Shown: positions 51,564 through 60,802 of the stretch, one piece after another | How positions within the stretch are numbered: position 1 is the first letter of the stretch | How the letters are laid out: the number at the start of each line of letters is the position of its first letter | Source of the DNA: Halorubrum amylolyticum | GTDB lineage: Archaea; Halobacteriota; Halobacteria; Halobacteriales; Haloferacaceae | NCBI RefSeq assembly: GCF_004114995.1 | Contig: NZ_SDJP01000002.1 | Location: 62,001-126,000 of the forward strand | Length of the DNA: 64,000 nt | Direction: 5' to 3' | The notes under the pieces: generated by a model | Database searches by the model: none | Seen by the model: the letters and a program-made list of their open reading frames with translations, nothing else | Told to the model about the DNA's origin: nothing | Translations under genes and position numbers: made by a program

Positions 51564-53048
51564 TCAGTCGTCGGCTTCGGCGGGAACGCGATCGTCGGAA
51601 TCGTCGTCGTCGGCAGCGTCTTCCTCGGCGTCGTCCCCGTCAGCGTCGGAATCGTCGTCGGCGTCGCCGTCGGCGGCCCCGTCAGCCTCTTCGGTCGCGT
51701 CGCCGTCGTCGTCGACCCGCGGGAAGTTCTCGATCGTCGCCTCGCGGAAGGCGTCCCCGTCGAACTCGTGGTCCGCGTCGAAGAAGTCGAGGACCGTCTG
51801 CACGTCGGTCATCGCGTTCTTCAGCGCGGTCGAGGCGCCCGGCGAGGGCGTGATGTTGAACAGAATCCCGTCGCCGGAGATCTTCGCTTCGCCCATGTCG
51901 AGCTCCTTGTTCTCCGTGTCGACGATCTGCGGTCGAACGCCGCCGTACCCCTTCGCGCGCTCGATGTCGTCGATGTCGACGGTCGGGACGACCTTCTGGA
52001 CGTTCGGGAGGAACGCGCGCTTGCCGACTTCCGGAAGGTCGTACACGAGGTTGCGCACGACGTAGGGGAAGAGGATGCGGTCCGAGAGGATGTTAACGTA
52101 GCTCAGGACCGACGCCGGCGAGAAGCCGAACACGTCGGCGAAGTCGCTCACGGTGGAGATCCGGCCGCGTTCGAGCGTCGGGACGAGCTTCGCGGTGGGA
52201 CCGAACCGCGTGATCCCGTCGTCGTGCACGTCGGCGTCGCCGTGGACCGCCGCGAACGGGAGCTTCTTCATCTGGAGCGTGTACACCTTCCCGTTCAGCA
52301 GGTCGTCGGCGAGGAAGAAGCTCCCCGCGACCGGCAGCAGCGACATGTGCTCGCCGTACCCCATCTCCTTCGCGAACTGGAGGCTGTGGGAGCCGGCGGC
52401 GACGACGACCGCGTCGGCCTCGAAGTCGCCGTCGTCGGTCTCGACCGTGAACCCGTCGCGGTCCTCGTCGACGTTCTCGACCGCGGTGCCGAGGTGGACG
52501 CCGACGCCCTCCTCCTCGCGGGCGGCGTCGACGAACGACTTCGCGACCGCGCCGTAGTCGACGACGTAGCCGTCGGGCGTCTGGAGCGCCTTGAGCTCCG
52601 TGGACGGGTCGCGCCCCTCGACGACCTTCGGCTCCAGCTCCTCGATCTCCTCGCGGCCGATCTCGCGCAGCTTCGAGAAGAGGTCGCCGAACCCGTTCTC
52701 GCGGTAGCGCTCCTCGAGCTTGGCGACCTCCTCGTCGCCGACGCCGAGCACCATCTTGCTGCGCTTGCTGTGCATCTCCCGGTCCGGGTCGGTCCCTTCG
52801 AGGTACCCCGCGAGCAGCTCGGCGCCCTCCTTGACCTCCTCGGCCTTCTCGAGGGTGTAGTTCGTCTCGATGTCGCCGAAGTGCAGCGTCTGGGAGTTGT
52901 TCGTCCGGTGGGTGTTGATCGCCGCGATCTCCCGCTCCTTCTCGATCAGCGTCACGTCGTCGACGTCGGTGAACTTCGCGATCGTGTACAAAAGCGACGC
53001 CCCGCTTATCCCCCCGCCGACGATGATCAGATCAGTGTTCTCGGACAT
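51564..53048 (-). CDS. FAD-dependent malate:quinone oxidoreductase-like protein
   Basis: This 494-residue protein has an N-terminal FAD fold LIIVGGGISGASLLYTIAKF (GGGISG at 11-16), RTNNSQTLHFGDIETNYT, AVVVAAGSHSLQFAKEMGYG, LLPVAGSFFLADDLLN and a C-terminal FAD contact FNITPSPGASTALKNAM. These match the Mqo family, which oxidises malate and passes electrons to quinone. The last ~55 residues are an acidic disordered tail. A palindrome lies just upstream (53157-53168). A related L-2-hydroxyglutarate oxidase is a lesser alternative. Confidence 0.87.
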   Translation of the reverse strand: MSENTDLIIVGGGISGASLLYTIAKFTDVDDVTLIEKEREIAAINTHRTNNSQTLHFGDIETNYTLEKAEEVKEGAELLAGYLEGTDPDREMHSKRSKMVLGVGDEEVAKLEERYRENGFGDLFSKLREIGREEIEELEPKVVEGRDPSTELKALQTPDGYVVDYGAVAKSFVDAAREEEGVGVHLGTAVENVDEDRDGFTVETDDGDFEADAVVVAAGSHSLQFAKEMGYGEHMSLLPVAGSFFLADDLLNGKVYTLQMKKLPFAAVHGDADVHDDGITRFGPTAKLVPTLERGRISTVSDFADVFGFSPASVLSYVNILSDRILFPYVVRNLVYDLPEVGKRAFLPNVQKVVPTVDIDDIERAKGYGGVRPQIVDTENKELDMGEAKISGDGILFNITPSPGASTALKNAMTDVQTVLDFFDADHEFDGDAFREATIENFPRVDDDGDATEEADGAADGDADDDSDADGDDAEEDAADDDDSDDRVPAEADD

Positions 53049-53156
53049 GCGTGGTGAAAGCTCTCACTCCCGGGAACGGACTCGGCCGTTAACGTTCTTG
53101 CTATCTCTCGCCGCTGATCGGCCGGGAGAGGACCTACAGTCGTCGTTTTTGAGGTT

Positions 53157-53168
53157 CGACATATGTCG
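53157..53168. promoter_or_regulatory. CGACATATGTCG palindrome in an intergenic region
   Basis: This perfect 12-bp palindrome lies between the Mqo-like gene and the HD nucleotidase gene, with the half TATGTCGAG repeated just downstream (53169-53177). It may be an operator; no partner is evident. Confidence 0.35.
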
Positions 53169-53197
53169 TATGTCGAGAGAGAGGATGATCGGCGCGG

Positions 53198-53956
53198 CTA
53201 CCTTCCGTCGCGAGCAGCCCGATATCGCTCGCGGAGTCGGGCGAACAACTCCCGGCCCGTCTCGGTCCGGAGGCGAGGCTCGGTCGTCGCGAAGAACTCG
53301 TCGAGGGCGTCGTACTCGCGGAACGCCTCCGGGTCGCCGTCGGCGGGATCATACCGATCGCCGCGCTCGTAGCGCACCGCCTGCAGACAGACGTCGAGGA
53401 GGTCGCACTCCTTGACGAGTATCGCCTCCGGCGACTCGCGGGCCTCGTACGCCTCCCACGCGTCGCGGACGCGATCGGGGAGTCCGCCCGCGAGGTCCTT
53501 CATCGCCGCGCGCTCGGCGGCCTCCTTGGCGTCCGGGTCCACCGAGTCCGCGGTCGAATCGGCGCGCGTCGCGGTGTCGCCGGTCTCGGCCTCCGCGACG
53601 TCGTGGACGACGGCCAGCCGGAGCGCCCGGTCGAGGTCGACGCCGGGCAGGTCCTCGCGGAACCGGTCGCCGAGAGTCAACACGAGGTAGGCGACGCCCC
53701 ACGCGTGGGCGGCCACCGACTCGGGGGCGTCGACGCCGCGAAGCTGCCAGCCCGTGCGCCGCTCGTCTTTCAGCGCGTAGGCGTCGAGGAGAGCGTCGAG
53801 GCCCGGATCGGCGTCTGCGGTCGGGTCCGGGTCGTCGTCCGGGTCCGGGTCGTCGTCCGGGGCCGGGTCGTCGTCCGGGGCCGCGTCGTCGTCCGGAGCC
53901 GCGTCGTCGTCCGGAGCCGCGTCGTCGTCCGGGGCCGCGTCGTCGTCAGCGGTCAT
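53198..53956 (-). CDS. HD-domain nucleotidase (YfbR/HDDC2-like) with N-terminal Asp-rich repeat
   Basis: The HD hydrolase domain (about 50-252) shows LRGVDAPESVAAHAWGVAYL, LAVVHDVAEAETGDTATRA and LVKECDLLDVCLQAVRYE, the metal-binding His, HD and Asp of YfbR-type 5'-deoxynucleotidases. The first ~45 residues are a tandem repeat of DDDAAP/DDDPDP made by an 18-bp unit, absent from usual members. The start lies nine bases after the stop of the phosphoribosyltransferase gene, so the two are an operon in nucleotide metabolism. Confidence 0.85.
   Translation of the reverse strand: MTADDDAAPDDDAAPDDDAAPDDDAAPDDDPAPDDDPDPDDDPDPTADADPGLDALLDAYALKDERRTGWQLRGVDAPESVAAHAWGVAYLVLTLGDRFREDLPGVDLDRALRLAVVHDVAEAETGDTATRADSTADSVDPDAKEAAERAAMKDLAGGLPDRVRDAWEAYEARESPEAILVKECDLLDVCLQAVRYERGDRYDPADGDPEAFREYDALDEFFATTEPRLRTETGRELFARLRERYRAARDGR
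53829..53949 (-). repeat. 18-bp tandem repeat coding the Asp-rich N-terminus of the HD nucleotidase
   Basis: On the plus strand the units read GCGTCGTCGTCCGGAGCC and close variants such as GGGTCGTCGTCCGGGGCC, six to seven times without interruption. All changes keep the reading frame and encode DDD plus an Ala/Pro or Asp/Pro pair. Confidence 0.9.
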
Positions 53957-53965
53957 CGCGATCCG

Positions 53966-54661
53966 CTACTCGGCGAGCGTCCACGCGTCGTCGCCGGCGC
54001 GGTCGGCCACGTCGCGACGGATCATCTCGTCGAGCACCTCGCCCAGGCGGTCGGGCTGTGCGACCTCCATCTCGATGCGGCCGATGCCGTGGTACTCCTC
54101 GAGGTAGTGCCGAACGTCCTCCCGGTCGAACACGTTCTGGTCGGCGCGCTCCATCGCGCCCTCGGTGAGGTCGACCATGTCTTCGAGGAAGTTCCACGGG
54201 TAGACGACCCACGTCCACTGTTCGAGTCGCTCGCCGACGAAGTCGGGCTGGAACTCGGAGGTGCCGAGCAGTTGGAGGGTGGCGGTCCGGACCTCGCCGG
54301 CGTCGCGGTCCTCGACGTACTCCTCGGCGCGGCGGATCGAGCCGCCGGTGTCCGCGATGTCGTCGATGATCAGGACGTTCTTCCCCTCGACGCTTCCCTC
54401 CGGCATCGGGTACCGGATCTGGGGCTCGTCGCTCTTCTCGGCGGCGCCGACGTAGTGTTCCATCTTCAGGCTCGTGAGGTCGTTGAGCCCGAGGAAGTCG
54501 CAGATACACCGGCCGGCGAACCAGCCGCCGCGGGCCAGCGCGACGACCACGTCCGGCTCGAAGTCGGCGCGCTTCACCGCGTTCGACACGTTGCGGCAGA
54601 GCCCGTAGATGTACTCCCAGTTTGTCAGGGTGCAGTCGAAGTCGTCCGGGAGGTCGCTCAT
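53966..54661 (-). CDS. Phosphoribosyltransferase (hypoxanthine/xanthine-guanine type)
   Basis: This 231-residue protein has FEPDVVVALARGGWFAGRCI, KNVLIIDDIADTGGSIRRAE (PRPP loop) and a C-terminal QWTWVVYPWNFLEDMVDLTE block. This is the haloarchaeal PRTase group similar to hypoxanthine and xanthine-guanine PRTases. ATG 54661 is taken because a TATA-like CTTATGAG (about 54685-54692) lies 24-31 bases upstream, inside the longer frame. It is followed by the HD nucleotidase; both fit purine salvage. Confidence 0.9.
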   Translation of the reverse strand: MSDLPDDFDCTLTNWEYIYGLCRNVSNAVKRADFEPDVVVALARGGWFAGRCICDFLGLNDLTSLKMEHYVGAAEKSDEPQIRYPMPEGSVEGKNVLIIDDIADTGGSIRRAEEYVEDRDAGEVRTATLQLLGTSEFQPDFVGERLEQWTWVVYPWNFLEDMVDLTEGAMERADQNVFDREDVRHYLEEYHGIGRIEMEVAQPDRLGEVLDEMIRRDVADRAGDDAWTLAE

Positions 54662-54787
54662 ACGACCGCCTCTCCCACCCGCGCGCTCATAAGGGTTTAG
54701 CAACGTCCTGACGGAGTGGCGACGGCGTCCGCCCCTACGAGCCGTCTCTCCCGGCTGTCCCCGCGACCCGTCCCCCGGGAGCGTCGG

Positions 54788-55771
54788 CTACTCCGACAGC
54801 GACAGCGACGCGAGCAGCGACTCCAGTTGCACCTGCTCGTTGGCCCCCTCGGCGATCCGATAGTCGGCCTCGCCGATCCGCTCCATCAGCGCGACCGCCT
54901 CGCGCTCGCTCAGGTCGAACTCCCAGACCGAGCGGTGGAGCTGGTCGATCACGTCGCCGCCGGCCATCCCCGTCTCCGTGAGGAGCTGATCGAGGGTCGC
55001 CCGCGCCCGCGAGAAGTCCCCCTCCAGCGCGTTCGTCACCATCGACTCGATCTCCTCGGGCCGCGCGGTCGCCGTGATCGCGTACACCGCCTCCTCGTCG
55101 ACCACGTCGCCGGTCGTCGCCGCCGCCTGCAGCGAGTTGATCGCGCGGCGCATGTCGCCGTCCGCGGCGTACACGAGGGCGTCGACCCCCGCGTCGGTCA
55201 CCTCGATCCCCTCCGCCGCCGCGATCTCGCGGGTCTGCGCGGCGACCGCCTCGTCCGAGAGCGGCGAGAAGCGGAAGACGGCACAGCGCGATTGGATCGG
55301 GTCGATGATCTTCGACGAGTAGTTACACGAGAGGATGAAGCGCGTGTTGTCGGAGAACTGCTCCATCGTCCGGCGGAGCGCTGCCTGAGCCTCATCGGTG
55401 AGCGAGTCGGCCTCGTCGAGGAACACGATCCGGAAGTCGCCGCCGAACGACGAGCGCGCGAACCCCTTGATCCGGTCGCGAACCACGTCGATCCCGCGCT
55501 GGTCGGAGGCGTTGAGTTCGAGGAAGTTGCCGCGCCAGTTCTCCTCGCCGTACACCTCGCGAGCGATGGCGGTGGCCGCGGTCGTCTTGCCGATACCGGC
55601 CGGCCCCGAAAAGAGCAGGTGCGGAATGTCGTCCTGCTCGATGTAGCTCTGGAGGCGTTCGATGACTTCCTCCTGCCCGTGGATGTCGTCGAGCGACTGC
55701 GGCCGGTACTTCTCGATCCAGATCTCCCGGCCGGTCGCGGTCGCAGCCGTCTGCTCGTCGGCCTCGCTCAT
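54788..55771 (-). CDS. rfcS: Replication factor C small subunit
   Basis: This 327-residue clamp-loader ATPase has [19 protein letters not shown], Walker [21 protein letters not shown] (K62), Walker [21 protein letters not shown], the SRC motif [14 protein letters not shown] and a C-terminal collar ending in [12 protein letters not shown]. It loads the PCNA sliding clamp. The sequence is continuous across the usual intein sites, so no intein is present. GTTTATCA on the minus strand (about 55795-55802) lies 24-31 bases before ATG 55771. Confidence 0.96.
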   Translation of the reverse strand: MSEADEQTAATATGREIWIEKYRPQSLDDIHGQEEVIERLQSYIEQDDIPHLLFSGPAGIGKTTAATAIAREVYGEENWRGNFLELNASDQRGIDVVRDRIKGFARSSFGGDFRIVFLDEADSLTDEAQAALRRTMEQFSDNTRFILSCNYSSKIIDPIQSRCAVFRFSPLSDEAVAAQTREIAAAEGIEVTDAGVDALVYAADGDMRRAINSLQAAATTGDVVDEEAVYAITATARPEEIESMVTNALEGDFSRARATLDQLLTETGMAGGDVIDQLHRSVWEFDLSEREAVALMERIGEADYRIAEGANEQVQLESLLASLSLSE

Positions 55772-55863
55772 GCCGGATCGGAGGGTCGGCGGGGTGATAA
55801 ACGCCCCGAGACCGGACCGCGTCGGGTGGCGGAGGCCGGCGGTTCGCGTCGGGGCTTCGAGCC

Positions 55864-56118
55864 TCAGTCACTCCGCGAGAGCCGCTGGAGCTCGTAGGCG
55901 AACACCCAGACACCCATCAGCACGCCGACGGGCACGATGACCTCGGCGATCTCCCGCGAGACCGGGAGCTCCGCGACGTCGACCAGCAGGTGCGTCGTCG
56001 TCGCGACGATCTGCGCGAACAGCTCGTACTCCTCGCGGATCGTGTTCGTCAGTATCGACCCGACCACGAGCGTCATCATCGCGGCGACGCCGTGGACCGT
56101 CCCCCGAATATGTGGCAT
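55864..56118 (-). CDS. Small membrane protein, function unknown
   Basis: This 84-residue protein has two hydrophobic helices ([16 protein letters not shown] and [19 protein letters not shown]) joined by an amphipathic stretch. ATG 56118 ([10 protein letters not shown]) is preferred over 56145 because a TATA-like CCTTTGAG lies about 25 bases upstream. It converges with no neighbour of known linked function, and I recognise no family. Confidence 0.6.
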   Translation of the reverse strand: MPHIRGTVHGVAAMMTLVVGSILTNTIREEYELFAQIVATTTHLLVDVAELPVSREIAEVIVPVGVLMGVWVFAYELQRLSRSD

Positions 56119-56179
56119 GGTCGTCACTTCTTCGACGGTCCTCAAAGGTGTTTCTCCGACGTGGCCCCCTCGCGCGCCT

Positions 56180-57127
56180 CTACGCGAACTCGTCGATCAG
56201 TTCGGGCACCACGTCGAACAGGTCGCCCACGATCCCGTAGTCGGCGATGTCGAAGATGGGCGCGTTCGGGTCGGTGTTGATCGCCACGATCGCGTCGGAA
56301 CCCTTCATGCCGGCGACGTGCTGGACCGCCCCGGAGATCCCGATCGCGATGTACACGTCGGGCGTGACGACCTTCCCGCTCTGGCCGACCTGCCGGTTCT
56401 TCGGGAGCCAGCCGTTGTCGACGATCGGGCGCGACGCGGAGAGGGTCGCGCCGAGCGCGTCGGCGAGTTCCTCGACGAGTTCGAGGTTCTCCTCCTCCTC
56501 GATGCCGCGGCCGACCGAGACGAGCACGTCGGCGTCCGCGATGTCGACGTCGCCGCCGCCGACCTCCTCGAAGCCCGTGACGCGCGCGCCGGACTCGGGG
56601 CGGTCGACCTCGACCGACTCGACCGACGCGTTGCCGACGCCCTCCGCGGGCGCCCACTCGCCGCCCCGGACGGTGAGGACGAAGCGGTCGCCGGCCACGT
56701 CGACGGTCGTCTCCACCTTCGAGCCGTACATCTCGCGGGTGACGGTCAGCCCGTCGTCGTACTCGAAACCGATCGCGTCGGTCACAAGCGGGAGGTCGCG
56801 CGCCTCGGCGACGGCGGGCGCGTAGTCCAGCCCGTTCACCGAGTTCGGGATCACGACGGTCCCCGCGTCGGTCTCCTCGATCAGCGTCCCGACCGCCGAC
56901 TGGTAGACGTTGTGGTCGAACTCCTCGCCGTTCGCGACCGCGTGGACCGCGTCGACGCCCTCGCGGTTCAGGTCCTCGGCGAACCGGTCGACGTCGCCGC
57001 CGATCGCCGCGACGTGGAGGTCGCCGCCCCGCGCGTCGGCGAGTTCGCGGCCGGCCGTGATCGCCTCGTGGGAGATGTCCCGAAGCTCTCCGCGCCGGTG
57101 TTCCGAGACGACGAGCACGTCGGCCAT
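56180..57127 (-). CDS. etfA: Electron transfer flavoprotein alpha subunit
   Basis: This 315-residue subunit binds FAD through the C-terminal domain: DVLVSVGRGIEEEENLELVE, LSASRPIVDNGWLPKNRQVG, GKVVTPDVYIAIGISGAVQH and MKGSDAIVAINTDPNAPIF. The N-terminal domain starts ADVLVVSEHRRGELRDISHE. EtfAB take electrons from dehydrogenases such as acyl-CoA dehydrogenases. The ATG at 57127 overlaps the etfB stop by one base (TGATG). The 725-residue oxidoreductase at 7.2 kb is a plausible quinone-side partner. Confidence 0.96.
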   Translation of the reverse strand: MADVLVVSEHRRGELRDISHEAITAGRELADARGGDLHVAAIGGDVDRFAEDLNREGVDAVHAVANGEEFDHNVYQSAVGTLIEETDAGTVVIPNSVNGLDYAPAVAEARDLPLVTDAIGFEYDDGLTVTREMYGSKVETTVDVAGDRFVLTVRGGEWAPAEGVGNASVESVEVDRPESGARVTGFEEVGGGDVDIADADVLVSVGRGIEEEENLELVEELADALGATLSASRPIVDNGWLPKNRQVGQSGKVVTPDVYIAIGISGAVQHVAGMKGSDAIVAINTDPNAPIFDIADYGIVGDLFDVVPELIDEFA

Positions 57128-57915
57128 CACGCGCCCACCCCCTTCTCGCGGAGGATCTCGGTAAGCCGACCCGCCGCCTCGCCGGCGTCGCCCTCGATGA
57201 TCTCGGCGTCGGACTCGCTCTCCGGCTCGTACATCGAGGTGATCGCAAGCGCGCTCTCGACGTCCTCGGCCGACAGCCCGAGGTCGGCCAGATCCGTCGC
57301 GTCGATCTCCTTGCGCTGCGCCTGCCGGATGCCCCGGAGGCTCGCGTACCGCGGCTCGTTGAGGCCGGTCTGGACGGTCAACACGGCGGGGAGGTCCACG
57401 TCGGTCAGCTCCTCGACGCCGCCCTCAAGCTCGCGGTGGACGTGCGCGACGCCCGCGTCGGCGTCGACTTCGAGGTCGTTGACGACGGCGGCGTGCTCGA
57501 AGCCGATCCGCTCGGCGAGCGCGACGCCGGTCGCGCCGAACCCGGTGTCCGCGGCCTGCACGCCGCCGAGCACGAGGTCGGGCGCCTCCGCCTCGACGAC
57601 CGCCTCGAACGTCGTGACCTTCGCGGCCACGTCGGAGAACCCCGCCTCGAAGGCGTCGTCCCAGACCCGCACGGCGCGGTCGGCGCCCTTCGCGAGCGCC
57701 ATCCGGATCGTCTCCTCGGCGCGCTCCGGCCCGATGGTGACGGCGACGACCTCGTCCGCGATCCCCGCCTCGGCCAGCTGCACCGCCGCCTCGACCGCGT
57801 AGTCGTCCCACTCGTTGAGGTCGTACTCGAGGTCGGACGCCGCGATGTCGGTGCCCTCGATCGCGAATTCGTCGTCCGGCTCCGCGACCTCCTTGACTGT
57901 CACCAGAACTTTCAT
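57127..57915 (-). CDS. etfB: Electron transfer flavoprotein beta subunit
   Basis: This 262-residue subunit has MKVLVTVKEVAEPDDEFAIE, LNEWDDYAVEAAVQLAEAGI, GVQAADTGFGATGVALAERI with the AMP/FAD-binding region, and LPAVLTVQTGLNEPRYASLR, the helix that contacts EtfA. EtfB forms the structural AMP-binding half. A TATA-like GCTCTTACAG lies about 28 bases upstream of ATG 57915 on the minus strand, so etfBA is transcribed alone. Confidence 0.96.
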   Translation of the reverse strand: MKVLVTVKEVAEPDDEFAIEGTDIAASDLEYDLNEWDDYAVEAAVQLAEAGIADEVVAVTIGPERAEETIRMALAKGADRAVRVWDDAFEAGFSDVAAKVTTFEAVVEAEAPDLVLGGVQAADTGFGATGVALAERIGFEHAAVVNDLEVDADAGVAHVHRELEGGVEELTDVDLPAVLTVQTGLNEPRYASLRGIRQAQRKEIDATDLADLGLSAEDVESALAITSMYEPESESDAEIIEGDAGEAAGRLTEILREKGVGA

Positions 57916-58049
57916 GATCGACACTCCGTCGTTCGACCTGTAAGAGCTTTCGGAACGCCTCACCGCGGGCGCGCGGTTTCCGCTCTTCCCCACGCGACCG
58001 ATCGCCGCTTCCCCACGCGACCGATCGCCGGCCGGTCTCGGGCCTCGGA

Positions 58050-59276
58050 TCAGCGATCGTCGTCGGGCTCGCCGTTCTCGCCGTCTTCCTCGCCGTCGTC
58101 CGGGATCGAGATCAGGTTCTCGCGTCCGAGCCGGAGCTTCTCCACGCGGCCCGACTCGGCCATCGCGGAGAGCAGCTGCGACACCTTCGCGTCGGACCAC
58201 CCGGTCTCCGCGACGATGTCGGCCTGCCGCATCCGCCCGCCGTTGTCTTCGAGGAGGCGCTCGACGCGCTCCTCGTCGGACAGCAGCGAGAGGTCCTCCT
58301 CGTCGGCCGCGTCGTCCGCCCCCGAACCGGCGCCCGTCGAGCCCGGACCGTTCGGATTGCCGGCCGCTCCGTCGCTGCGTCTGCGGTCGGTGCGTTCCCC
58401 GCCGTCGCTGTCGACCGCCCCCGCGTCGTCGCTCCCCGTCACCCCGGCGCCGCCGTCCATCCGCCGATAGCCGACGAGACTTCCGGCGATGAGCACCGCG
58501 GCGACGACGATGGCGGCGGTGAGCATCGTCCACGGCGGTGCGGCCGTGCCGGCGGGCACGTACACGACCGCGACCCGCTCGTCCTCGCCGAAGGTGCGCG
58601 GCCCCTCGACGATCACGGCGTTGTCGCTCAGCCGGTCCGTGGCGTCCGAGGTCCCGGTGACGGTGTACCCCTCCGGCGTCGCCACTTCGAGCGTCTGTCC
58701 CTCCTCCAGCGAGAGGAGCCACGTCCCGCCGTCGGGGGTCGTCAGCGCGTCGCCCAACAGCAGGTTCTCGCCGTCTTCCTCGAGGAACTCGGTCCAGACG
58801 AACGTCAACCGCAGTTCGCCGATGGCCGTCGTCTCGGCGTCCGCCACGTCGAACGAGGAGGCGTCCTCGTGGACGACGACCTCGCGGTCGACGGATTCGA
58901 CCCGCATCGTCCGGTCGACGTTCCGACTGGCCTCGCGGGCGAACCCCTCGAACAGCGTCACGTCCGGTCCGATCTCGCCGTCGAGGAACCGGTCGCCGGC
59001 GGTCCGGAACGCCGTGCGGTCGATCTCGCCGTCGAGCGCGTACCGGACCGAGACGGTCCACTGGGCGTCGCGGTCCGGCGTCGGCTCGATCCGGATACGG
59101 GTCGCCGTGTTCGGATCGAGCGGCTCGTCGATCTGTTCGACGGCCGGCGCGTCGGCGTCGAGAGAGGGCGAAGACGGGGACGAGAGCGCGCCTCCGGCGA
59201 CGGGCGCCGCGGCGCTCGCCACGAGCGCGACGGCCACCAGCCCGACGAGGAGGGCGCGAGACGGGGCGTTCCGCAT
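58050..59276 (-). CDS. Membrane-anchored protein with extracellular domain and cytoplasmic winged helix
   Basis: This 408-residue protein has a signal peptide (MRNAPSRALLVGLVAVALVA and onward), an extracellular beta-rich domain (to about 245) and one membrane helix (MLTAAIVVAAVLIAGSLVG). A disordered linker leads to a cytoplasmic winged helix with LLSDEERVERLLEDNGGRMR and ADIVAETGWSDAKVSQLLSA. A one-pass sensor-regulator is a natural reading. Haloarchaea have several such proteins of unknown target. It faces the secreted protein gene at 59412 across a 135-base gap, which makes that gene a candidate target. Confidence 0.82.
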   Translation of the reverse strand: MRNAPSRALLVGLVAVALVASAAAPVAGGALSSPSSPSLDADAPAVEQIDEPLDPNTATRIRIEPTPDRDAQWTVSVRYALDGEIDRTAFRTAGDRFLDGEIGPDVTLFEGFAREASRNVDRTMRVESVDREVVVHEDASSFDVADAETTAIGELRLTFVWTEFLEEDGENLLLGDALTTPDGGTWLLSLEEGQTLEVATPEGYTVTGTSDATDRLSDNAVIVEGPRTFGEDERVAVVYVPAGTAAPPWTMLTAAIVVAAVLIAGSLVGYRRMDGGAGVTGSDDAGAVDSDGGERTDRRRSDGAAGNPNGPGSTGAGSGADDAADEEDLSLLSDEERVERLLEDNGGRMRQADIVAETGWSDAKVSQLLSAMAESGRVEKLRLGRENLISIPDDGEEDGENGEPDDDR

Positions 59277-59411
59277 ACGGATCAGCGAACTCAGGCGCCG
59301 GGCAAAACGCTTTCCATCGCCGACCTCGTCGACGCCGTTCGCCGTGCGGCCGGGGGCGCCCGGCCGTCCCGATGGTTGATTTTTTTATATTGGGGCGCGA
59401 ACCGGTGTGGT

Positions 59412-60752
59412 ATGAGAGCCCTCCCGATCGCCCTCGCGGCCCTGCTTCTGATCGCGCCGATCGCCGGCGCGGTGTCCCCAGCGGCCGTCGTCGGGGCGGT
59501 TCCGGACTCCGATGCCGGAGATGCGGCCCCAGACTCCGCCGCCGCCGGAGACGCGGCCCCGGACTCCGCCTCCGTCGACGCGACAGCCGGCGCTCTCGCC
59601 CCGGCCGAGCCGGACGGCGAGCATCGACAGGTCGACGAGGGGAACCTCACGTTCCGGACACTCTCCACCCCGGACGGCGTCGACGCCCGCACCGGCGGCG
59701 GCGTCCGCGGCGCGGACATCGGATCGTCGCTCGGCTTCGCCGTCGACGAGACCGACGCCGCCATGGAGACCGCGGCGGTCGTCCGCCGGATCGAGTCCGC
59801 CGAGTCGAACACCGAGCGTCAGCGCCGAATCCTCGCCGCGATCAACCGCGTCGAGCGCGACGAGGTGACGCTCAACAGCCGACAGACGGAGGCGTTCAGC
59901 GCGCACGCCGCCGGCGAGCTCTCCGACCGGGAGTTCCTCGACGAGCTCGTCCGCATCGCCGCGACCGCCCGCGAGTACGACGAGCGGATCGAGGAGCTCG
60001 ACGCGCTCGCCGAGGAGACGGACGGGTTCAGCCCCCCCGCCCGGCTCGACGAGCTGCAGGTGGCACTGCAGGTCTACGAGGGTCCCGTCCGCGAGCACGC
60101 GCTCTCGGCCGCTCGCGGCGAGATGTCGGCCACCGAGGTGTACGTCGAGTCAAGCGATCGGTCGGTCGTGCTCGCAGCGATCATCGACGGGCAGTACGTC
60201 CGCGAGGTCTTCCGGGTCGACCGCTGGGACCGCGGCGGCGGCGCGATCGGCAACGACGAGGCGATCGAGGCGACGGCCGACGCGTACCCCGAGACGACAT
60301 CGCTCCGGGAGCCCGACGCGTTCGGCGCCGGGTCGGTCCAGCGCATCACCGTTCCGCACGAGTTCGGGCTCCTCCGAACCTTCGTCAGCGGCGGGACGCT
60401 CCGGGCGTTCGTCGAGCACCAGCGGATCGACCTCGACGCGTTCCCGGACACCGAGTCCGTCACCGAGAGCGGCGACGGCTTCGCCGTCACCGTCGACCGA
60501 AGCTACGCCGGCGGTCCGGTGACGGTGACCGTCCACGACGAGGAGACGGGCGACCCCGTCTCCGACGTCACGGTCACGAAGAGCGTCGGCGACGGGGACA
60601 GCCGGGCGATCGGCACCACGAACGCGGACGGCGTCGTCCGAACGGTCTCGCCCGGGGAGACGTACCGCGTCACCGTCGTGGACGAGCCCCGCGCCGTCTT
60701 CGTCGACGAGATCGAGCCGATCGCGACGCCGCGCCCGATCGACGAGGAGTAG
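59412..60752 (+). CDS. Secreted haloarchaeal protein with C-terminal Ig-like domain
   Basis: This 446-residue protein has a signal peptide (MRALPIALAALLLIAPIAGA), a low-complexity acidic stretch (about 30-75) and a helical region (TERQRRILAAINRVERDEVT, LSDREFLDELVRIAATAREY). Its C-terminus has an Ig/CnaB-like domain, VTVTVHDEETGDPVSDVTVT and GTTNADGVVRTVSPGETYRV. No enzyme motif is seen. A TATA-like TTTTTATATT (about 59382-59391) sits 21-28 bases before ATG 59412. It shares the intergenic region with the divergent membrane regulator. Confidence 0.75.
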   Translation: MRALPIALAALLLIAPIAGAVSPAAVVGAVPDSDAGDAAPDSAAAGDAAPDSASVDATAGALAPAEPDGEHRQVDEGNLTFRTLSTPDGVDARTGGGVRGADIGSSLGFAVDETDAAMETAAVVRRIESAESNTERQRRILAAINRVERDEVTLNSRQTEAFSAHAAGELSDREFLDELVRIAATAREYDERIEELDALAEETDGFSPPARLDELQVALQVYEGPVREHALSAARGEMSATEVYVESSDRSVVLAAIIDGQYVREVFRVDRWDRGGGAIGNDEAIEATADAYPETTSLREPDAFGAGSVQRITVPHEFGLLRTFVSGGTLRAFVEHQRIDLDAFPDTESVTESGDGFAVTVDRSYAGGPVTVTVHDEETGDPVSDVTVTKSVGDGDSRAIGTTNADGVVRTVSPGETYRVTVVDEPRAVFVDEIEPIATPRPIDEE

Positions 60753-60802
60753 GCGCCCGTCGCCACCCCGGGATTTTTACCGGGTCACGCGGCAGACCTC
60801 CC

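Noticed and set aside
54788..55771. Intein in rfcS
   Set aside because: The protein is continuous at normal length with all RFC motifs adjacent.
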